Positions 45,347-56,753 of a stretch of 64,000 nt of DNA are shown piece by piece. Each line of letters starts with the position of its first letter. The stretch's first letter is position 1. The position numbers were made by a program, and so were the translations under genes. Origin of the DNA: Variovorax sp. J2L1-78. Lineage in GTDB: Bacteria > Pseudomonadota > Gammaproteobacteria > Burkholderiales > Burkholderiaceae_C. The stretch is taken from NCBI RefSeq assembly GCF_030317205.1, contig NZ_JASZYB010000004.1, positions 248,001-312,000 on the forward strand. Direction: 5' to 3'. Below the pieces are notes generated by a model that was not told the origin of the DNA, ran no database searches, and was given only the letters and a program-made list of their open reading frames with translations.

Positions 45347-46366
45347 TCAGCCCAGCGCTTCCTGCAGGGTCTTGGCGTTCGCCACGGCGGTCTCCCGCGG
45401 CAGCGCCACCGCGTTCTTCACCGCCAGGATTTCCGCCATGACGCTCACCGCGATCTCGGGCGGCGTCTTGCTGCCGATGTAGATGCCGATCGGCCCGCGC
45501 AGGCGCGCCAGCGATTCGGCCGTCTGGTCGAAATGCTCGACCATGCGCGCGCGCCGGGCCTCGGCATTGCGGCGCGAGCCGATCGCGCCGACGTAGAAGG
45601 CGTCGGTCGCCAGGGCTTCGAGCAGCGCCAGGTCGTCGAGCTTCGGGTCGTGCGTGAGCGCGACCACGCAGCTGCGGCGGTCGGGCCGGAAGGCGGTCAC
45701 CGCGTCGTCGGGCATCTCGGTGGTCACGGTCACGCCGGGCACGGCCCACGCGCTGCGGTACTCGACCCGCGGGTCGCACAGCGTGACGGCGAAACCGCTG
45801 AACTTGGCCATGGTCGCGAGGTACTCGGCCAGCTGGCCGGCGCCGATCAGCAGCATGCGGTACTCGGGGCCGAAGGTGTTGACCAGCTGGCGCTCGTCCA
45901 CGCTCAGCGCCGCGGGCGACGACGCCTCGGCCAGCGTCACGCGGCCGTCGGCGAGCGACACGGTGCGCTGCATCAGGCGGCCCTGCTCCAGCGATGCGAC
46001 CAGCGCTTCGAGCGACGCCGGCTCGGGGTCGTACTCCAGCAGCAGCTCGAGCGTGCCGCCACACGGCAGCCCGAAGCGGTGCGCCTCGTCGGCCGTGATG
46101 CCGTACTTGACCAGCGCCGGTGCGCCGCCCGCGGGCATCGGCTCGGTGGCGCCATGCAGGCGGCTGTAGCGCGCGATCAGGTCGTCCTCGATGCAGCCGC
46201 CAGACACCGACCCGACGACCGCGCCATCTTCGGCCAGCGCCATGATCGAGCCGACCGGGCGCGGCGACGATCCCCACGTGCGCACCACCGTCGTGAGCAA
46301 CGCGCGGCGGCCGGCGAGCCGCCAGTCGCGCAGGGTGCGCAGCACCATGACGTCGAGGTTTTCCAT
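45347..46366 (-). CDS. xdhC: XdhC/CoxF family molybdenum-enzyme maturation factor
   Basis: A 339-residue protein with an N-terminal XdhC-CoxI domain (TVVRTWGSSPRPVGSIMALAEDG and GSVSGGCIEDDL) and a C-terminal Rossmann-like domain (EYRMLLIGAGQLAEYLATMAKF, then VVALTHDPKLDDLALLEAL and YVGAIGSRRN). XdhC binds molybdenum cofactor and promotes its sulfuration and insertion into xanthine dehydrogenase family enzymes. Here it should serve the CoxSLM enzyme. It lies 10 bases after coxG and 5 before the YkgJ-like gene. Confidence 0.9.
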   Translation of the reverse strand: MENLDVMVLRTLRDWRLAGRRALLTTVVRTWGSSPRPVGSIMALAEDGAVVGSVSGGCIEDDLIARYSRLHGATEPMPAGGAPALVKYGITADEAHRFGLPCGGTLELLLEYDPEPASLEALVASLEQGRLMQRTVSLADGRVTLAEASSPAALSVDERQLVNTFGPEYRMLLIGAGQLAEYLATMAKFSGFAVTLCDPRVEYRSAWAVPGVTVTTEMPDDAVTAFRPDRRSCVVALTHDPKLDDLALLEALATDAFYVGAIGSRRNAEARRARMVEHFDQTAESLARLRGPIGIYIGSKTPPEIAVSVMAEILAVKNAVALPRETAVANAKTLQEALG

Positions 46367-46376
46367 GGTCTCTTCC

Positions 46377-46940
46377 TCAGCCCGCGTCCGGTTCCTTCTT
46401 GCCGCCCAGCCCCATCTTCTGCATGAAGCCGGCGACCGCCCCCTTCTTCTCTTCCGCGACCGCCTCGCCCTCGGCCGGCGCAGGGCCGTAGCGGCGCTGC
46501 ATCTCGGCGTCGAAGCGCTTGAAGAAGTCGTCGGCGGTCGACTTGGCTGCGCCGTCGATCAGCCGCTGGCCGAGTTGCGCGATCTTGCCGCCCACCTGGG
46601 CCTGCACGGTGTAGTCGAGCTCGCAGGCGCTCGCATTGTCCGGCACCGGCTTGAGCGTGACGCTGGACGCGCCCTTGGCGAAGCCCGCCACCCCGCCCTG
46701 GCCTTCGAAGCTGAGCTTGTAGCCGTCGGGCGGTGCGATGTCGGTCAGCGTGACCTTGCCGGCGAACTTGGCGGACACCGGACCCACCTTGACGGCGGCA
46801 GTCACGGTGTACTGGTTGTCGCCCGTCAGCTCGAACTTGTCGCAGCCGGGGATGCACTTCTTCAACGTCTCCGGGTCGTTGAGCGCGTCCCACGCCTGTT
46901 GCTGCGTGACGCCGAGACGGCGGTTGCCGAGCATTTCCAT
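46377..46940 (-). CDS. coxG: CoxG family SRPBCC protein
   Basis: A 187-residue START/SRPBCC-fold protein of the CoxG family (ALNDPETLKKCIPGCDKFEL, then KVTLTDIAPPDGYKLSFEGQG). A charged C-terminal extension ends KMGLGGKKEPDAG. CoxG homologues anchor CO dehydrogenase to the membrane and have been linked to quinone transport in mycobacteria. It lies 39 bases after coxE and 10 bases before xdhC. Confidence 0.9.
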   Translation of the reverse strand: MEMLGNRRLGVTQQQAWDALNDPETLKKCIPGCDKFELTGDNQYTVTAAVKVGPVSAKFAGKVTLTDIAPPDGYKLSFEGQGGVAGFAKGASSVTLKPVPDNASACELDYTVQAQVGGKIAQLGQRLIDGAAKSTADDFFKRFDAEMQRRYGPAPAEGEAVAEEKKGAVAGFMQKMGLGGKKEPDAG

Positions 46941-46979
46941 GGTGTTCTTCCTTCTAGTCGTGATCGTGGGGGCAGCGGC

Positions 46980-48173
46980 TCAACGGCCGGCACGCATCAG
47001 CGCCGCCAGGCTCGCCGCCAGCTGGCCGAGCGCGCTGAGATTGTGGACCGCCAGCATCGCGTCCGCATGGCGGTGGAGCATGGCCGCACCGCGCGCAAGG
47101 GGAGCGTAGCCCTCGAAACGCAGCAGCGGGTTGAGCCACAGCACACGGCGCGCATGGCGCTTGAGCCATTGCAGTTCCTGGTCGAGCACGGCCGGCTCGC
47201 CGGTGTCCAGGCCGTCGCTGATGACCAGCACCAGCGTGCGTCGGCCGGTCAGGCGCCGGGCATGCGCGCGCCGCAGTTGCGCGAGCGAATCACCCAGCCG
47301 CGTGCCGCCGGCGAAGTCGTCGATGGCCGCGCTCGCGCTCGCGAGCATCTCGTCGGTGTCGGCCAGTCGAAAGGCCGGCGTCAGATCGGTCAGGCGCGTG
47401 CCGAAGGCGAACACGTCGCGCCGCCCGGCACGACGCGTGGCCGCATGCAGGAAGGCGAGCAGCAGGCGGGCATAGCGCTCCATGGAGCCGGAGACGTCGA
47501 TCAGCACCAGCAGCGGCAAAGGCTGCGCGCGGCGCGCCAGCCGCGGCAGGCGCAGCATCTCGCCGCCGGTGCGCGCCGCCTCGTGCAGCACGCCGGGCCA
47601 GTGCATGCGCGCATGCGTGCCGGCGCCGGCCGCCACACGAAGGCGCCGCGACGGCACGGTGGGCACGGGCAGCGCGATGTCGCGCGCCAGACGCTCGACC
47701 AATCGGTACTCCGCAGCACCGAGCGCATTGAAGTCCGCATGGTGCAGGCGCTGCAAATCGCTGGCGGTCATGGCCGCGTCGAACTCGATTTCGCGCTCGC
47801 CCTGTGCGGGCGCATCAGCCTCGCGCGGCGCGGCCAGCGCCTCGCGCACGCGCGGGCGGCGCTTGGCCGGCTCCATCTTGCCTTCGGCGCTCGGCAGCAT
47901 CTGCGCGAGCATCTTGTTGGCGAGCTCGGGGTCGCGGAACCAGGCGTCGAAGAGTTCGCGGAAGACGAGACGGTCCTGCTCCCGGCTGACCATCACGGCT
48001 TCCATCGCCGCGCAGAGGTCGTCGCGCGCATCGACGCCGACCAGCACGGCCGCTTCGGTGGCGAGGGCGATGCGCGCCGCATCGGTGGGCACGCCGGCGC
48101 GGCGCAGCGCGCGGCCGAAGCCGGCGATGTTGCCGGCCATCTTGCCGCGGCGTGCGTCACCGAGCTGCTCCAT
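46980..48173 (-). CDS. coxE: CoxE-like von Willebrand A domain protein
   Basis: A 397-residue protein with an N-terminal region related to CoxE and a C-terminal VWA domain. The VWA MIDAS is LLVLIDVSGSMERYARL (DxSxS), and a later SDGLDTG. CoxE works with the MoxR-type ATPase CoxD in maturing the active site of CO dehydrogenase family enzymes. I use the start at 48173 because it lies just past coxD; 48140 is an alternative. Confidence 0.88.
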   Translation of the reverse strand: MEQLGDARRGKMAGNIAGFGRALRRAGVPTDAARIALATEAAVLVGVDARDDLCAAMEAVMVSREQDRLVFRELFDAWFRDPELANKMLAQMLPSAEGKMEPAKRRPRVREALAAPREADAPAQGEREIEFDAAMTASDLQRLHHADFNALGAAEYRLVERLARDIALPVPTVPSRRLRVAAGAGTHARMHWPGVLHEAARTGGEMLRLPRLARRAQPLPLLVLIDVSGSMERYARLLLAFLHAATRRAGRRDVFAFGTRLTDLTPAFRLADTDEMLASASAAIDDFAGGTRLGDSLAQLRRAHARRLTGRRTLVLVISDGLDTGEPAVLDQELQWLKRHARRVLWLNPLLRFEGYAPLARGAAMLHRHADAMLAVHNLSALGQLAASLAALMRAGR

Positions 48174-48192
48174 GGCGTCGCGGCGCAGACGC

Positions 48193-49092
48193 TCAGGCGC
48201 CCGCGTCCTCCGGCTGCAGCAACTCGGCGGCCAGCGCCTGCGTGACCGCGGCCACATCGTCGCGCTGCTTGAAGAGGATCCCGGCGGTGTCGACCACCAC
48301 CTCGGGGTCGAGCACCAGCGCATCGAGCGCGACCAACGCCCGCGCCCATTCCACGCTCTCGGCGATGCCGGGTGCGCGCTGGAAGGCGCTGGCGAACGGC
48401 GCGCTGCGCAGCCGGCCCACGAAATCGGCCACCTGCTTCGACAGCGCCTCGCCAGCCTCGGGCACCTGGGCGCGCACGATGGCCAGCTCGCGCTCACGCT
48501 CGGGATAGTCGAGCCAGTGGTAGAGGCAGCGGCGCTTGACCGCGTCGTTGAGTTCGCGCGTGCGGTTGCTGGTGAGGAGGGTCACCGGCGGCACCGCGGC
48601 GGTGATGGTGCCGAGTTCGGGAATGCTCACCTGGTACTCGCCCAGGTACTCGAGCAGGAAGGCCTCGAAGGGCTCATCGGCGCGGTCCACTTCGTCGATC
48701 AGCAGCACCGCGCCCGGCGCGGGCGTCTGCAGCGCCTGCAGCAAGGGGCGGCGGATCAGGTAGCGGGGCTGGTAGACCTCGGACTCGATGTCGCTGGAGG
48801 CGCCATGCGCCTCCGCGGCGCGCATGTGCAACAGCTGCGCGGCGTAGTTCCATTCATACAGCGCCTCGCGCTGCTCCAGGCCGTCGTAGCACTGCAGGCG
48901 CAGCAGTTCGCGCTGCAGCGCCGTCGACAGCGCCTTGGCCAGTTCGGTCTTGCCCACGCCAGGCTCGCCTTCAAGCAGCAGCGGCCGCTGCAGCTTGAGC
49001 GCCAGGAAGACCGCGGTGGCGAGGCGCCGGTCGGCGAAGTAGCCGGCCTGCTGAAGGCCGGCGGCGACGGCGTCGATGCTGGAGAAGATCAC
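48193..49092 (-). CDS. coxD: CoxD-like MoxR family AAA+ ATPase
   Basis: A 299-residue AAA+ protein: Walker A GEPGVGKTELAKAL, Walker B VLLIDEVDRADE, sensor 1 LTSNRTRELNDAVKRRCL. In Oligotropha CoxD is a membrane-associated ATPase needed to form the Cu-S-Mo site; here its partner is probably CoxE, as in MoxR/VWA pairs. A GTG start at 49092 is used, the only one consistent with the N-terminus. It lies 7 bases after coxM. Confidence 0.92.
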   Translation of the reverse strand: MIFSSIDAVAAGLQQAGYFADRRLATAVFLALKLQRPLLLEGEPGVGKTELAKALSTALQRELLRLQCYDGLEQREALYEWNYAAQLLHMRAAEAHGASSDIESEVYQPRYLIRRPLLQALQTPAPGAVLLIDEVDRADEPFEAFLLEYLGEYQVSIPELGTITAAVPPVTLLTSNRTRELNDAVKRRCLYHWLDYPERERELAIVRAQVPEAGEALSKQVADFVGRLRSAPFASAFQRAPGIAESVEWARALVALDALVLDPEVVVDTAGILFKQRDDVAAVTQALAAELLQPEDAGA

Positions 49093-49099
49093 CCGCGCA

Positions 49100-49891
49100 T
49101 CAACCCAGCGCGGCGCGGACGGCGCGTTGCGTCAGCACGCTGATCAGGTTGGCGCGGTACGGCGCCGAGGCGTGCAGGTCGCTGTTGAGGTCGCTGGCAT
49201 CGATCTTCACCGCGGCCGCGGCCTCCGGCGTGAAGCTCTGGTTCAACGCGTCTTCCAGGCCGGTGTGGCGGAACACGCCGTTGCCCGCACCGGTGATGGC
49301 CACGCGCACGCCCGCGTCGTACTGCGCGATGAACACGCCGACCAGCGGGAAGTGCGACGCCTTCTGGCGCAGCTTTTCGTAGTGCGCGCTCTTCGGGACC
49401 GGGAAGCGGATCGCGGTGATCAGCTCGCCCTCGTCCAGCGCCGTGGTGAACAGGCCCTGGAAAAAGTCGTCGGCTGCGATCTCGCGCTTGTCGGTGACGA
49501 TGGTCGCACCCGAGGCCAGCACGGCGGCTGGGTAGCAGGCGGCCGGGTCGTTGTTGGCGACCGAGCCGCCGAGCGTGCCCATGGCGCGCACCTGCCGGTC
49601 GCCGATACGCGAGGCGAGGTCGGCCAGCGCCGGGTAGGCCGACTTGACCGCGGCATCGTTCGCCACGGCCAGGTGGCGCGCCATCGCGCCGATGACGAGC
49701 GTGTCGCCGTCCTTCCGGATGCCGGCGAGTTCGGCGATGCCGCCGAGGTCGACCAGTTGCTCGGGTGCGGAGAGGCGAAGCTTCATCGAGGCCAGCAAGG
49801 TCTGCCCGCCGGCCAGCGGCTTGCCGCCGGCGGTGGTGAGCTTCGCGGCATCGGCCACGCTGGCCGGACGTTCGAGGGTGAAGGGATACAT
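49100..49891 (-). CDS. coxM: Molybdenum hydroxylase medium (FAD) subunit, CoxM-type
   Basis: A 263-residue FAD subunit of the xanthine oxidase family. FAD-binding motifs are KPLAGGQTLLASM (AGGQ/S) and MGTLGGSVANNDPAACYP, here TLGG in place of TIGG. It carries electrons from the iron-sulfur subunit to FAD and on to the acceptor. Order in the transcript is S, L, M, the form II order. The RBS is AGGAAC before ATG 49891. Confidence 0.92.
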   Translation of the reverse strand: MYPFTLERPASVADAAKLTTAGGKPLAGGQTLLASMKLRLSAPEQLVDLGGIAELAGIRKDGDTLVIGAMARHLAVANDAAVKSAYPALADLASRIGDRQVRAMGTLGGSVANNDPAACYPAAVLASGATIVTDKREIAADDFFQGLFTTALDEGELITAIRFPVPKSAHYEKLRQKASHFPLVGVFIAQYDAGVRVAITGAGNGVFRHTGLEDALNQSFTPEAAAAVKIDASDLNSDLHASAPYRANLISVLTQRAVRAALG

Positions 49892-49922
49892 GGTGTGTTC
49901 CTGCAACGCTGGGTCAATGGGT

Positions 49923-52367
<2,445 letters not shown>

Positions 52368-52380
52368 GGTGTGCTCCCGT

Positions 52381-52869
52381 TCAGGCCGCGACAGGCTTGG
52401 ATGCGGCGGCCATGTCCTTGCCACCCATCTGCACCGCTTTCACGATGTTCTGGTAGCCGGTGCAGCGGCACAGGTTGCCGTCGAGCAGCGCGCGGATCTC
52501 GGTCTCGCTCGAATTGGGGTGGTAGGTGCACAGGTCGATGGCGCTCATCACCATGCCGGGGGTGCAGAAGCCGCATTGCAGGCCGTGGCATTCCTTGAAG
52601 GCCGCCTGCATCGGGTGCATGGTGCCGTCGGGCTGGGCGATGCCTTCGATGGTCGTGATCTCGGCACCGGCCACCTGACCGACCAGCACGTTGCACGACT
52701 TGACGGCGCGGCCGTTGACGTGGACGGTGCAGGCGCCGCACTGCGCGGTGTCGCAACCCACATGGGTGCCGGTCAGGTGCAGGTGCTCGCGGATGGCGTG
52801 CACGAGGAAGGTGTTGGGGGGAGCGTCGACCGTGGCCACGCGGCCGTTGACGGTGAAAGAAACCTGCAT
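52381..52869 (-). CDS. coxS: Molybdenum hydroxylase small [2Fe-2S] subunit, CoxS-type
   Basis: A 162-residue iron-sulfur protein with two clusters. The plant-type cluster is in GCDTAQCGACTVH plus the following CNV, and the alpha-helical cluster is CGFCTPGM and CRCTGYQ. The residues match the xanthine dehydrogenase small subunit family. It is first in the cluster; a GGAGA lies about 9 bases before the ATG at 52869. The 117-base upstream gap is shared with the divergent regulator. Confidence 0.95.
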   Translation of the reverse strand: MQVSFTVNGRVATVDAPPNTFLVHAIREHLHLTGTHVGCDTAQCGACTVHVNGRAVKSCNVLVGQVAGAEITTIEGIAQPDGTMHPMQAAFKECHGLQCGFCTPGMVMSAIDLCTYHPNSSETEIRALLDGNLCRCTGYQNIVKAVQMGGKDMAAASKPVAA

Positions 52870-52936
52870 GTGGCTGTCTCCGTGAAGGTGATGGCTGGGG
52901 AAGCGCATGGCATCTTGGACGCCGGCCCGGACCGAC

Positions 52937-52965
52937 ATCCTAGGCAAAACCCTCGACGCTTGCAG
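52937..52965 (-). promoter_or_regulatory. Candidate promoter of the Cox cluster
   Basis: CTGCAA (52960-52965) and TAGGAT (52937-52942) on the minus strand are separated by 17 bases. Both elements are imperfect. I find no GG-N10-GC element for sigma-54 in this gap. Confidence 0.3.
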
Positions 52966-52986
52966 CCGCGCTTCGAAATTCTCAAA

Positions 52987-54180
52987 ATGGAGCAGCTGCC
53001 CGCGGGAACCGATGCCATCCTGCCGGCTTCCACGATGCCCCTCCACCTCCCCGCTCCCCCTGCCGACAGCGCCCGTGCCCTGGCCGACGGCGCCCGCGCC
53101 CTGGCCATCACCCAGGCACGTCGTGCCTGCATCGACGGCATGGGCTCGGCCGGCAGCGCGTCCGTCGAACCCTGGCTGCTACGCTCGTGGCAGCGCTGCC
53201 TCACGGCCGGCCACCGGCCAGACCAACGGGTGGTCTTCAACAGCGTGACACGCGCATCGATCCAGGAGGCCCGGGAACGCCACCGCGCGCTGATCGGCGC
53301 CGCCCGGCCCGTGCTCGCGCGGCTGTCGCGCGCCATCGCGGACACGCGCTACTTCGCCATCCTCACCGACGCGCAGGGCATGGTCATCGACGTGGGCGAT
53401 CTGCCTGGCGGCAGCGACGAGGCCACGCGCCGCGCCCGCGACATCGGCCGGGTGGGCATCGACCTGTCCGAGCGCGCCGTCGGCACCACCGCCATCGGCG
53501 CGGTGCTGGCCGAGCAGGCGCCGGTGTGGCTGCACCGCGCCGAGCACTTCTTCGACGACACCGGCATCTACAGCTGCGCCGGCGCCCCGCTGTTCGGCCC
53601 GCAGGGCGACTGCATCGGCATGCTCGACCTGACCGGCGTGCAGGTGGTCGAGCGGCCCGAGCTGCGGCACCTGGCGGCGCTGTCCGCGCGCAGCATCGAG
53701 AACGCGCTGGTGCGCGCGCAGCCGCATGCCCTGCTGCTGCGCTTGAACTGGCCGGGCTGCGCGAGCGGCGACGACGCCGACGGCCTGTTGGGGCTCGACG
53801 CCGATGGCCGCGTGGTCGCGAGCAACGGCACCGCGCGCCAGATGCTGCAGCAGCCGCTGGCGCGCGGTACCGCGGCCGAGCCCTGTCACGCGAGCGACCT
53901 GTTCGCGCTGCCGTTCGACATGCTGTGGAATGCCGCCCGGCATGGTGAGCCGATCGACGTGCCGCTGTGGTCCGGCCTGCGGCTGCAGGCCTGGGCACAG
54001 CGGGCCGATGCGGGCACGAACACATCCGCGCCAGCCGTGGCGCCGCGCCTGCGCGACGTGGAAACCGCGCTGATCCGCAAGGCGGTGGAGGAAGCCCGCG
54101 GCAACGTGGCCGAAGCCGCACGCGCGCTGGGCATCAGCCGTGCGACGGTCTACCGCAAGCTGGCGGCGCGCGGCCGCTGA
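52987..54180 (+). CDS. AcoR-like regulator lacking the AAA+ domain
   Basis: A 397-residue protein. The N-terminus carries the AcoR-type entry sequence EPWLLRSWQRCLTAGHRPD, followed by a GAF-like sensory domain (about residues 100-240, with GRVGIDLSERAVGTTAIGAVLAEQ). The C-terminus is a Fis-type helix-turn-helix (about 350-397, VAEAARALGISRATVYRKL). Walker motifs and the GAFTGA loop of sigma-54 activators are absent between them. It therefore cannot remodel sigma-54 itself; it probably acts as a conventional regulator of the divergent coxSLM operon (inference). The start 52987 or 53035 cannot be decided by RBS. Confidence 0.82.
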   Translation: MEQLPAGTDAILPASTMPLHLPAPPADSARALADGARALAITQARRACIDGMGSAGSASVEPWLLRSWQRCLTAGHRPDQRVVFNSVTRASIQEARERHRALIGAARPVLARLSRAIADTRYFAILTDAQGMVIDVGDLPGGSDEATRRARDIGRVGIDLSERAVGTTAIGAVLAEQAPVWLHRAEHFFDDTGIYSCAGAPLFGPQGDCIGMLDLTGVQVVERPELRHLAALSARSIENALVRAQPHALLLRLNWPGCASGDDADGLLGLDADGRVVASNGTARQMLQQPLARGTAAEPCHASDLFALPFDMLWNAARHGEPIDVPLWSGLRLQAWAQRADAGTNTSAPAVAPRLRDVETALIRKAVEEARGNVAEAARALGISRATVYRKLAARGR

Positions 54181-54186
54181 CGGTCG

Positions 54187-55488
54187 CTATTCCTCGGGGG
54201 TCCACTCCACCTCGGCACCCAGGCTGCGCAGGTTCTCCACGAAGCCGGGATGCGCACGGCGGATCGGCGTGGCATTGCGGATTTCGGAACGCCCCTCGAT
54301 GCTGGCCGCGACCATGAAGAGCGCGATGGCCACGCGGATGATGTAGGGGCTCTCGACCACCGCCGGCGACAGCGGCATGCCGCCGAAGGTCACCAGCCGG
54401 TGCGGGTCCGCCGAGAAGACATGGGCACCGAACTTCGACAGCTCGCCGGTCCAGCCCAGCGCGCCGTCGTAGACCTTGTTCCAGAACATCGCGTTGCCTT
54501 CGGCCCGCACGCCGAGCGCGATGAAGATCGGCAGCAGGTCGACCGGGAAGTACGGCCACGGCGCGGCCTCGACCTTGGTCAGCACGTTGCTGGTGAAAGG
54601 CGTCTGCACCTTCAATGGGCCCGTACGGCGCGCGCGCGACCAGCCGCCCTCGTGCGTGATCTGGACGCCGAACTTGGCGAAGGTGCGGTCGATCAGCGGG
54701 AAGTTCTGCGGCGCCGTGTTGCGCACCACCACGTCGCCGCCGGTGATGGCGCCCAGCGCGAGGAAGGTGGTGATCTCGTGGAAGTCCTCATCGAAGCGGA
54801 ACTCGCCACCGCGCAGCGCGCTGCCACCGTGCACGGTGAGGCGCGAGGTGCCGATGCCGTCGATGCGCACGCCGATCAGCGTCATGAAGCGGCAGAACTC
54901 CTGCACATGCGGCTCGCAGGCCGCGTTGGTCAGCGTCGACGTGCCCTCGGCGGTGGCGGCGCACAGCACGAAGTTCTCGGTGGTGGTGACCGACGCGTAG
55001 TCGAGCCAGTGGTCGGTCGCGCGCAGCCGGCCATTGCAGTGCACCATCAGCGATCCCTCGGCACGTTCGACCTCGCTGCCGAAGTGGCGGAACACCTCGA
55101 CGTGCGGGTCGATCTCGCGCACGCCCAGCGTGCAGCCCTTGACGTTGTCCTCCAGCCGGGCGACGCCGAAGCGCGCGAGCAGCGGTGGCACCAGCATGAT
55201 CGACGAACGCATCTCCTCCGGCAGGCGGTGGCGCGCGGCATCGAAGCGGGTGGCGTGGTGGTGCAGGTCGAGCGCGCCGCTCGCGTGGTCCATCCGCACG
55301 TCGCTGCCGAGCGTGCGGAAGATCTCGAGGATCTTGCGCACGTCGGTGATGTCCGGCACGCCCTGCAGCCGCAGGGGCTCGCCGGTCAACAGGGTGGCGC
55401 ACAGAACGGGCAGTACCGCATTCTTGTTGGCGGAGGGATCGATACGGCCACGCAGCGGCAGGCCGCCGTGCACGATGAGGTTGGACAT
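54187..55488 (-). CDS. Divergent MurA-type enolpyruvyl transferase
   Basis: A 433-residue protein of the EPSP/MurA family. The N-terminus HGGLPLRGRIDPSANKNAVLP keeps the Lys22-Asn23 pair of MurA. A Cys corresponding to the PEP-reactive Cys115 of E. coli is Cys119 in KGCTLGVREIDPH, and the late Asp is in PYFPVDLLPIF. The canonical GARPVD reads GVREID here, and other core stretches are quite different. It is likely a second MurA paralogue beside a housekeeping copy outside the window. The role could be peptidoglycan or a specialised glycan. It converges with the regulator, 6 bases apart at their stops. Confidence 0.75.
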   Translation of the reverse strand: MSNLIVHGGLPLRGRIDPSANKNAVLPVLCATLLTGEPLRLQGVPDITDVRKILEIFRTLGSDVRMDHASGALDLHHHATRFDAARHRLPEEMRSSIMLVPPLLARFGVARLEDNVKGCTLGVREIDPHVEVFRHFGSEVERAEGSLMVHCNGRLRATDHWLDYASVTTTENFVLCAATAEGTSTLTNAACEPHVQEFCRFMTLIGVRIDGIGTSRLTVHGGSALRGGEFRFDEDFHEITTFLALGAITGGDVVVRNTAPQNFPLIDRTFAKFGVQITHEGGWSRARRTGPLKVQTPFTSNVLTKVEAAPWPYFPVDLLPIFIALGVRAEGNAMFWNKVYDGALGWTGELSKFGAHVFSADPHRLVTFGGMPLSPAVVESPYIIRVAIALFMVAASIEGRSEIRNATPIRRAHPGFVENLRSLGAEVEWTPEE

Positions 55489-55565
55489 GAAAGACAGGCG
55501 CCCCGACAGGCGCATCGGCTGGATGGAAGGACTGAGACTGTACGCCGCCCCGCCACCCTTGCACG

Positions 55566-56549
55566 TCAAGCGTTCAGCCCTTTCATCCCTTCCTCGGTGT
55601 AGCGTCCGCCGGCGGCGATGCCCGGCGGCAGCGCGGCGCCGATGCGCGCAAGGTCGTCGGCGGACAGCGCCACGTCGAGCGCGCCGAGGTTGTCGTCGAG
55701 GTAGCGGATGCGCTTGGTGCCGGGAATGGGGATCACGTCGTCGCCTTGCGCCAGCAGCCAGGCCAGTGCAAGTTGCGCCGGCGTGCAGCCCTTCTCGGCC
55801 GCCAGCGCCTTCACGGTGTCGACGATGCGCTGGTTCTGGGGGGCGTTCTCGTCCGCGAAGCGCGGGTTCTGGCGGCGAAAGTCTTGGGGGTCGAGCGCGG
55901 CGCTGGCGACCTGGCCGGTGAGAAAGCCGCGGCCCAGCGGGCTGTACGCGCAGAAGGCGGCGCCGACCTCGCGGCAGGCCTGCAACACGCCCTGCTCGGG
56001 GTCGCGCGTCCACAGCGAATACTCGCTCTGCACCGCGGCGATCGGGTGGATGGCCGCGGCGCGGCGCAGCGTCTCGGGCGAGACTTCCGACAAGCCGATG
56101 GCGCGGATCTTCCCCGCTTTCACCAGGTCGCCGAGCGTGCCGATCGAATCTTCCAGCGGCGTCTCGAGGTTGAGGCGGTGCGCGTAGTACAGGTCGATGG
56201 TCTCCACGCCCAGCCGCTCGAGCGACGCCTCGCAGGCCGCGCGGATGTAGGCCGGCGAATTGTCGACGCGGCGCTCATAGCTGCCGGGCTTGCGCACCAG
56301 GCCGAACTTGGTGGCGATGGTCACGCGCTCGCGCCGGCCCTTGAGGAAGCGGCCGAGCAGTTCCTCGTTGTGGCCGAAGCCGTAAGCGTCCGCCGTGTCG
56401 AACAGCGTCACGCCACGCTCGAGCGCGTGCGCCAGCGTGTCGAGCGACTGCGCCTCGTCGGTGGGCCCGTAGAACTCCGACATGCCCATGCACCCGAGGC
56501 CGAGGGCGCCGACAGCGAGGCCGCTGCGGCCGATGGAACGTTGGTTCAT
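55566..56549 (-). CDS. Aldo/keto reductase
   Basis: A 327-residue TIM-barrel oxidoreductase. The catalytic tetrad is visible: Asp and Tyr in TLFDTADAYGFGHNEELLG, Lys in IATKFG and His in YYAHRLN. An NADPH-binding C-terminal motif is PIPGTKRIRYLDDN. Best match in style is the AKR11/13 group (YajO/IolS-like) acting on general carbonyls. It lies 77 bases upstream of the MurA-like gene, reading the same way. Substrate unknown. Confidence 0.9.
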   Translation of the reverse strand: MNQRSIGRSGLAVGALGLGCMGMSEFYGPTDEAQSLDTLAHALERGVTLFDTADAYGFGHNEELLGRFLKGRRERVTIATKFGLVRKPGSYERRVDNSPAYIRAACEASLERLGVETIDLYYAHRLNLETPLEDSIGTLGDLVKAGKIRAIGLSEVSPETLRRAAAIHPIAAVQSEYSLWTRDPEQGVLQACREVGAAFCAYSPLGRGFLTGQVASAALDPQDFRRQNPRFADENAPQNQRIVDTVKALAAEKGCTPAQLALAWLLAQGDDVIPIPGTKRIRYLDDNLGALDVALSADDLARIGAALPPGIAAGGRYTEEGMKGLNA

Positions 56550-56753
56550 CAGGATGTCTCCAGAGGTTTTGCGGCCTGCTCGGCCGCACGGTAGAAGGTG
56601 ATCGTGGGGTCGAGCACCGCGGCCGCTGCTGCATCGCGAGATGCCCTTGGGTGCATTCTCCAAGTTGGAGCGCCCTCGATGTCAAGCCGTCGCGCCTATT
56701 TTCGCCGACGCGCCGCTCGCTAGACTGCGCACCGTCCCACACCGAAACCGCCC

